Positions 56,924 through 64,000 of a stretch of 64,000 bases of DNA are shown here, piece after piece; position 1 is the first letter of the stretch; the number at the start of each line of letters is the position of its first letter. The notes under the pieces were generated by a model. It had not been told where the DNA came from. It saw only the letters and a list, made by a program, of their open reading frames with translations, and made no database searches. Source of the DNA: Ziziphus jujuba (lineage: Eukaryota; Streptophyta; Magnoliopsida; Rosales; Rhamnaceae). The translations under genes and the position numbers were made by a program. The stretch lies in NCBI RefSeq assembly GCF_031755915.1, contig NC_083379.1:46942001-47006000 (forward strand). The letters are read 5' to 3'.

Positions 56924-59021
56924 TTATAAGGTATTGACAGGACAGGAATATATAATATAGGAATGTTCTGGTAATTGGAAGCAAAAATTAAGCCAAGCAA
57001 TCCATTTGGCTACAAATTGAATATTTTCAAGCAACATTGTGTTCCCAGTTCATAAATCACATAACAACGGTGATTGTTTTAACAATTGGGAGTGTTTATT
57101 TTCTACTTTTTGTTTGTGTAATAAAATTACTTTCATTTTCCTGCTGCCAAGGCAAGTTGGATTGTATATATGTTGATTTTTTTATCTGCAAAATTTGTGT
57201 GCGATCACTATATATACATAAGCAAGTACCAAATTAGCAATTTACCAAAAAATGTACCAAATTAGCCAAATCTGTCAGAAACAAGAAAAAGTTAGCACAC
57301 GTTAATTTTTTTAAGTTATGATCTATTTGATGGTTTGATGGTTTTGAAATCAAATTAATTGGGATCAATAATAAATTTATTTGTTTTCAATCATAAGGGT
57401 TATTTAGAATTTGTCAAGTTGAGTTGGTATAATTTTTTATGGGGCCGGGAGAATGGGGACCTAATAAAACAGTACATATATATATCAATTTTATTTTATT
57501 TTTACGAAGATTACAATATATTATAAATTAAAGGAAAATAGAGATTTCACCTCCTATAGGTTGAAAGGTGTGTCCTTGCCAGGTCTATGAACACACATTA
57601 TGTTGTTTTGTATTTACATAATATGCAGATTTTTCTTGAATAATTGTCAGGAAAATTCAGCAAATGACCAATTAACCGAAACATAAAGTAAAATGTAACA
57701 CAAATATGTATATATATTCTTATGCAACAATAATATCCATGGTAAAATCTATTTTCTGTTGGAAGAACAAAATGAAAGAAATGCAATCATTCTCTATTTA
57801 ACATCAGTTAAACATGAAGAAAAATAATAATGCTAAAGTTGTTAAAATATTTATTAAATGATATGATAAATGATGTGGTAATATTTAATTAATTTATTTT
57901 TTTATCCACTTATTCATGTTTAAATTATATGAATAAGTTAATTCATATGCATTTTTTGTTAATATTTTTATACCAATAACATTGGTGTATAAAAAAACCA
58001 TCCAATAATAATTATGTAGCAAAGAAAAACTGAAAAAGGAAATTGTATTCGGCAAGGTCCCACTTCCTTTAAATTTAACATTTAAAAAGTTAAAAACTGA
58101 AAATTATATTATTTAGTGTTTGTTTGACAAAGTTTTTTTGGGCCAAAAACTATGCTTGAACATTTAAATTTTTTTTTATTAAAAAATAAAGATGTTTGGT
58201 AAGAGTCAACAAGCACTTATCGACAAAAAAATAATTTTTTAAAACTGTTTTAAAGGAGTTCAAATTTTGCTTTTTGAAAAAAAAAAAACTTTTTTTATTT
58301 AGCTTGTATGGAATTCAATGAGCATTTAATACAATTTAACGAAAATATAATATAATTTTTTTATTTACAACTAACATTTATAAGCTTTTTAATAATTTTT
58401 TTTTTCAAAAAGAATTATTATACAAAACTATATATGCTAAAACTCTACTTTTATCAATTATACCAAAACAACCTTTAATGATATGAATTTTATTAATTTT
58501 GTTGTAATTGGCTTCACTACTACAAAAAAATACAAATTACATTTTTAGTATTAAATTTGATATCAAATATGCAATTGATATTTTTTGTAACGTTGCATTG
58601 AAAAACACAAAAAATACATCTATACTATATTAAAGCATTGCATTTTGCCCAATGCTTTTACATGGTAATGATATGTGAAATTTAATTACTAAATATTTGT
58701 TGGGATAAAAATTAATTACTAAATTAAGATAGGACTGACAGAGAAAATATAAAATAATGATTGCAATATGTAATATTTGATTTTTTTCTATCGGCATAAT
58801 TAAGATAAATATGAAAAATTAAAACAGTAAATATTCGGTTCTCAAATCAAAATATAGCTAAGTCATTAGTGGTGGTTATTATAATTCTACATTTCAGTAG
58901 ATCTAATATTTATATGATTTATATATATATTTATCTATATAAAATTTACTATTATATAGATTGTTTTTATTTTTATATATTTATCTGTATGAGATTTACT
59001 GTTATATAAATTATTTGTATT

Positions 59022-59055
<34 letters not shown>

Positions 59056-59300
59056 TGAACATACTGTTATATTGGCATGTAGAATGATAATCCGTTAGCA
59101 CCCGGTAACAAACATCATTTTTTTTTTAGAAAAATTATTATATTTTTAAACTTCCACGAGGACCCTCGAAAAAACTGTTTAAATGCTTGATAATTAAACG
59201 AGGATAATTCCGTCAAACAAATGTAAAAGAGATATTTAGTTCGTGGAGCCCACCAGATTCAGCGCTGCACAAAACGCACAAGCACAGAGTGTCACAGCCC
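56924..59300. other. Intergenic, 3' flank of the protease, repeat scraps
   Basis: The 3'UTR extends perhaps to 57240. Further right are AT-rich DNA, a TA microsatellite (59029-59055), a possible Helitron 5' end (58619) and GTGTTTGTTTGACAAAG...ACCAAAACAACC (58118-58472), the look of a hAT-type MITE without clear ends. From 59200 the base composition turns into the nucleolin promoter. Confidence 0.45.
58619..58634 (+). mobile_element. Possible Helitron 5' terminus
   Basis: A|TCTATACTATATTAAA is very close to the conserved 5' end of plant Helitrons and is preceded by A as expected for insertion between A and T. I found no convincing CTRR 3' end with a hairpin before the nucleolin gene, so the element may be truncated. 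Confidence 0.35.
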
Positions 59301-59312
59301 ACCACCCCCATC

Positions 59313-59406
59313 AAACCCTAACCCTCCCCACCGAGTGATACCATATAAATAAGCATCGATACCCTCCTCCCCCTCACTCTTACAGCAACCCGCCCAAAAC
59401 CCTAAA
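59313..59406 (+). promoter_or_regulatory. Telo-boxes and TATA box of the nucleolin gene
   Basis: AAACCCTAA at 59313-59321 and AAAACCCTAAA at 59396-59406 are telo-boxes, which are typical of plant ribosomal-protein and nucleolin genes. ATATAAATA at 59343-59351 lies between them and about 155 bp before the ATG. Confidence 0.7.
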
Positions 59407-59501
59407 CCTCCAGGGTTTTGCAGAGCTGCATAAAACTTGCCTCTTTATTTTCCTTCCAATTTTCTCTTCGAAATCGCAGTGTACAATCTAAGGTCATTCT
59501 A

Positions 59502-62500
59502 ATGGGCAAGTCAAGCAAGAAATCGGCCTCTAAAGTACCCTTTTTTTTTTTTTTTCGTTTCTTTCACTGAACGGTTTCATATTGTGTTTTTATGGTCTTT
59601 TGTTTTTTAATATCGTATTTGGTTTTCGTTTTTGATGCAGGTTGAGGCAGCTCCTGCTGCAGTTCCTCCAGCTAAGTCTGCCAAGAAAGGTTGCGTGCTT
59701 TCCTATGTACTTAGTTTTTTTTTTTCTGTCCCTTTTTTGTTTGATGATGTTCGCCACTCTGTTTCCCCTTTAAGTTTTTGTTCTTAGGAAACCTTTTTGA
59801 TTGTTCTGAAGTTCAAAAAGTTTTGTTTTTTTATTTTTTCGTTTTTATTTTTGTATTGTTAAAGTTTTGAATTTTTTTTTTTATTAACTGTCTTACGAGT
59901 TTCTTTGTATTTCCTATATTGTGAGAGGATAAAAACTTCGTTCCTAGCACATTCATAACACAACTGCATTCTTAGTTATGGGTCAGTTTTAATTGTTTTT
60001 TGGTATATGGATGTCGAACCGTGGAAAACTTGTAGAACGGGGCTGGATTAAAATAGGAAATCTTGTCGTATTTTACATTTTGTTGTAAGTTATGTGTTTT
60101 GAATTAATCTTATGTATAAGTGTCTTCTAACTGTTGACTTGCCCAAAAAAACAAAAAAAAAAAAAAGGTAAAAGAGAAGCTGAGGATAAGTTAATTAAGG
60201 TTGTGGATGTAAAGAAGCAGAAGAGAGATGAGAGTTTAGAGCAAGCTGCTCAAAAAAAGAAGATTGAAACGAAGACAAAGAAGAAAAAAGATGAGTCTAC
60301 TTCTGATGAGTCTGATGAAACTTCATCCGAGTCTGAGGAAGAGAAGGTGAAGTATTTTTTATTATCAAATGAATCAGTATTTTTGTTTTTAATAATTCAG
60401 GGGATTAAAAACCCCGTTTGAATCCATTTCGCAAAGTCTTACTGAATCTGCATTGTTCCTTGAAGACTTGTCCATGGCCTTTCAAGATATCCCGAGCTTT
60501 TGCTTTCATTCGTGGACATCTTGTTCCAGTTTATTCTGATGAGTTTGCTTCTTATTTATGGCATTGTCTCAGAAAAAGAAGATTAAGTCAAAGACACAGA
60601 AGAAGATTAAATCAAAGATACAGAAGAAGAAAGAAAAGTCTAGTTCTGAGGAGTCTGATGAAACTTCATCTGAGTCTGAGGAAGAGGTGAAGTTTATGGA
60701 TTATTAATTAATATCTGTAATTAGTGTTCTTTTATGTTTGGGAGTTCTGCTATGATTTGTAGGTTCTTCATTATATGCCCATGAAATGTTTAGGGATTAA
60801 AAATTAGGTTGTGACAATATCAATGTTTTTTTTTTTTTTTTAAGTTAATCTATTTGTTTTGTACTTGAAGATCTTAATTGTGAAAATGTTGCTGAAATTT
60901 ATTTTTTTTATTATAAAATGAAGCTAGTATATTTTTTTAAAAAAAAATAATTGTGTGGATTAAAAACACCCTTTAATCCATTTCGCAAAGTCTTGCTGAA
61001 TCTGCATTGTCAAGACTTGTCCATGGCCTTTCAAGATATCCTGTCCTTTGCTTTTCAATGTGGACATCATATGCCAGTCTTATTTTGACGGGTTTGCTTC
61101 TTATTTATGTCAGTCTCAGAAAAAGAAGATTGAGACAAAGATACAGACGAGAAAAGAATTGTCTAGTTCTGAGGAGTCTGATGAATCTTCATCTGAGTCT
61201 GAGGAAGAGAAGGTGAAGTTTATGGGTTATTAGATAATATTAGTAATTAGTGTTCTTTATGTTTGGGAGTTCTGGCTATGATTTGTAGGTTCTTCACTAT
61301 ATACACATGAAATTGTTTAGCGATTGAAATTAGGCCTTGACCATATTAATTTTTTTTTTAAGTTAATTGTTGTGTTTTGTACCTAAGATCATATTTGTGA
61401 AAATGTTGCTGGAATTTATTTTTTATTATAAAATGAAGCTAGTATTTTATTTTATTTTATTTTATTTTTTTTATAAAATAATTGTGGGGGTTAAAAAAGC
61501 CATTTAAACCTATTTCTCAAAGATTTGCTGAATCTGCATTGTCTCATGGAGACTTGTCCATGCCTTCTGTGATATCCTTTGCTTTTGCTTTCATATGTGG
61601 ACGTCATGTCCAGTCTATTCCGACCTGTTTGATTCTTATTTATGGCCTTGTCTCAGTGAATAAGTAATTCAGAAGTATTGAAGGAGCAGCTGCCATGGTT
61701 TTATTTCTCTAGGTTATGTACCATAGTCTAATTTCGGAAATATCTTGTCTTGCATTTATTCCAGAAGCCTGCCGCCAAGCCTGGAATTGTTCCAAAGAAA
61801 CCTATTATTTCAAATGGAGTATCATCTAGTAACCCTGATTCCTCCGATGCTTCGGATGATGATGAATCTGAGGAGGTTGATGTAAGTATACAGTTTGCAT
61901 TATTGTGTGAGTTTACCAAATGCCTAATACTCATTGGCTATCTTACATAATTAATCTATAGGTAATAGATTTTGTTAAACTTATTTTACTGTAGAAACCT
62001 GATGCCAAAGCTACAGTTCCTGCAAAAAAGAACTCTGTTTCTTCTAAAAATGGTACTAATGATTCTTCAGATGATAGCTCCTCAGAGGATGAACCTGTGA
62101 GTACTAAAAATACTATTTATAGTTTACTTATGCAATGAGCTGTTATGTAATTGCTTATATTGGTACTAAAAATACTATTTATAGTTTACTTGTGCAATGC
62201 ATTAGTATTGAGCTGTTATGTAATTGCTTATATTGTTTATTAAGGAAGCTGAAGCAGATAATTTATCTTTGTGCAGCAGAAGAAAACAACTAAAGTCACC
62301 ACCCAACCAAAAAAGTTACCTGCAACTGCTGCCAAGAATGGATCTGCAGCTACTCCCAAAAGTGTAGGGACGTCCAGTGATAGTTCAGAATCAGATGATT
62401 CAGATTCAGATTCAGATGATGAAAAGGTTTGTATGTTTCTTATGCTTCACTCCCTCCTTCCTTTGTGGGTTTCATTTGCATCTGAAGTTGTTGGTTTCCT

Positions 62501-64000
62501 CCTACATTCGATATTTTCTTTGTTTAGCAGCTCTGGTACTGACCTATTCTGTGCAATATTATGATAATAGAAACCTGCTGTCAAAGTTGCTGATGGTGTT
62601 AAGAAATCAGCTTCTGGTGCAAAGAAAGAGGAATTGTCTGAAAGTTCATCAGAAACTGAATCTTCAGAAGATGAGGCAAATGAAGTTGCTCCCTTTTATT
62701 GTTGTGGCCTTTCTAGTCTAGTTATTTTACTATATTAACTTTTCTATCTTGTTCCAGGAGAGTTCTGAGGAAGAATCTGAGCCTCAATTGAAAAAACCAA
62801 AACTTACAGTACGTCTTCTACATTGCGAAATTACATAATTCATTTTCTAACCTTGTATTGTCTCTAATGGTATTCTTGTGCCATTGACTATGCCTGTTAA
62901 GGTATCAAATGCTGTAAAACCAAGTGTAAAAGCTGTGAAAAAGGAAACCAGCAGTGAAAGTTCGGATGATGAAGAAAGTTCTGATGAAGAAGAAACTAAA
63001 AAAGTAAAACTTACAGTACATCTTCTATATTGCCAAATTACTTTGCATGTTCCATAATTCTTTTCCTAATCTTCTATTGCCTCTAATTGTCTTCTTGTGC
63101 CATTGATTATGTCTATCAAGGTATCGAATGCTGTAAAACCAAGTGTAAAAGCTGTTAGAAAGGAAAGCAGCAGTGAAGGTTCTGATGATGAAGAAAGCTC
63201 TGGTGACAGTTCGGATGAAAAGCCATCAAAGGTACAAAAAGTCAAGGTGAGAAGGATGCAATGTTTTAAAAGAAGTGTGTAATTTTGTTATGAAAGTCTA
63301 TTAATCCTTGTTTCTATTATTTCAGCCTTCTAAAGCTTCAAAGCAAAGCAGCAGTGATTCGGAATCAGAGAGTGAGTCTTCTGAGGAAGAAGATGAGGAA
63401 GCAACTTTAAAAGCTCCAAACAAAAATGTAAGGGCCATATGGAATAGGGATTTTGTAGAATGACACTAAATGTATCATGAAACTTAACAAGCTATCAGGA
63501 TTATTGCCTTTAACAATTCAATTGACTCGTTTGGCTAAGTAATAGAAAAAATAATTGATGATGGCCCATCATTTGCCAGCTGAATTCTGCATGTGTTTTT
63601 ATAGTCATATAAGCCAATGTTTTTTTACTTGTTACAGGCTAATGACGTTGAAATGGTAGATGCCTTTTCATCTGAGAAGAAAGCTGTAATTTGCCATTTT
63701 TCTCTCTTTACCTTCCTTAAAGAACCTTTTCTTTCCCCAAAAAACATTGTCTTTGATTTAGGCTGATTCACTGATTTAGTTTTACTGTCTTTTTGGTTCA
63801 GCCAAAAACACCTGTTACGCCTAAAACCACTTCAACCACTTCTTCGAAGACATTGTTTGTAGGCAACCTGTCATTTAACATTGAACAAGCTGATGTGTAA
63901 GTATATTATACTGTGGCTATTAATGCAATTTTCAAGGTCACTTCCATCTAATAAAATTATCTGCAGGAAAAATTTCTTTAAAGATGCTGGTGAAGTTGTT
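59502..64000 (+). CDS. Nucleolin-like protein, N-terminal acidic region and start of first RRM (partial)
   Basis: Nucleolin acts in the nucleolus in rDNA chromatin control and pre-rRNA processing. Exons: 59502-59534, 59641-59689, 60168-60346, 60573-60686, 61120-61212, 61765-61881, 61995-62096, 62277-62426, 62571-62675, 62758-62808, 62902-63015, 63121-63246, 63326-63427, 63638-63685, 63802-63896, and 63967 to the window edge. They join in one frame of 504 codons. The protein starts MGKSSKKSASKVE, then alternates Lys-rich patches with Ser/Asp/Glu runs (CK2-type sites, e.g. SDSSESDDSDSDSDDEK), and enters the first RRM at KTLFVGNLSFNIEQADV (RNP2). Further RRMs and the GAR tail must lie beyond 64000. 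The intron after 62675 seems to begin with GC (GAG|GCAAAT). A GT donor nine bases on would also keep the frame. Exon 8 could start at 62280 (NAGNAG). Confidence 0.88.
60401..61720 (+). repeat. Three tandem intron-exon units in nucleolin
   Basis: Units begin at about 60401, 60957 and 61488 with GGATTAAAAA(C)ACC-like sequence, followed by ATTTCGCAAAGTCTT.CTGAATCTG and GACTTGTCCATGGCC, then an acceptor TGTCTCAG. Units 1 and 2 go on into exons 4 and 5 (KKKI.(S/T)K.Q...SSSEESDE.SSESEEE). Unit 3 has the acceptor but reads TGAATAAGTAA after it, so its exon is dead. The second half of exon 3 is a further copy of the coding part. Confidence 0.85.
62800..63190 (+). repeat. Tandem duplication of nucleolin exon 11/12 units
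   Basis: AAACTTACAGTAC.TCTTCTA, CTTGTGCCATTGA.TATG and GCTGTAAAACCAAGTGTAAA occur twice in order, about 210 bp apart (62801 and 63008). The copies gave rise to exons 11 and 12, both in frame and both encoding VSNAVKPSVKAV(K/R)KE.SSE. Confidence 0.85.

Noticed and set aside
58515..58530. CACTACTACAAAAAAA as a CACTA end
   Set aside because: Only one copy is seen, no subterminal repeats follow, and no partner end or target duplication was found.
1..64000. CRISPR arrays, bacterial operons, rRNA or clear tRNA genes
   Set aside because: None seen. The tandem repeats present lack regular spacers, and the pol III-like boxes found are too degenerate for tRNA genes.

Overview
This window is nuclear DNA of a flowering plant, almost certainly a eudicot. 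The signs are many short GT-AG introns, AT-rich intergenic DNA, plant-only gene families (HEADING DATE REPRESSOR 1-like, TRF2/HOY1-like, A1 aspartyl protease) and plant-type Copia, Ty3/gypsy, CACTA, MULE and MITE elements. The species cannot be told from the sequence alone. All exon models below were built by hand from splice sites and reading frame.

Left part (1-35 kb) is repeat-rich. It carries a loose cluster of small genes that look like secreted, proline-rich peptide precursors: 8795-9304, 10777-11222, 14628-15512 and 19826-25989. Relics lie at 13767, 26168 and, on the minus strand, 579-707 and 2700-2840. The promoter-plus-gene block has been duplicated (11961-13796 and 18037-19852, with a weaker copy upstream of 8795). 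The last gene of the cluster is split by a 4.7-kb Copia element with a 5-bp target duplication. A solo LTR of the same family lies in the opposite direction in the same intron. Other mobile DNA here: the end of a CACTA element (1-457), a 1.6-kb foldback MULE with a 10-bp target duplication (4098-5695), two MITE-like elements, Helitron-like ends, and a 2.9-kb solo LTR with a 5-bp target duplication (29806-32713).

Right part (35.9-64 kb) is gene-rich and holds six conserved genes. They are PIG-F (GPI-anchor synthesis, +), a RING-H2 protein (+), an HDR1-like coiled-coil protein (+), a TRF2/HOY1-like PH-domain protein (-), a secreted A1 aspartyl protease (+), and the first 504 codons of a nucleolin (+, running off the right edge). 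Nothing ties these six into one pathway. The nucleolin gene shows recent tandem growth of its acidic-stretch exons, with one dead copy. A dense cluster of perfect G-boxes lies upstream of the TRF2/HOY1-like gene.

The most novel content is the peptide-gene cluster, whose members I could not assign to a named family.
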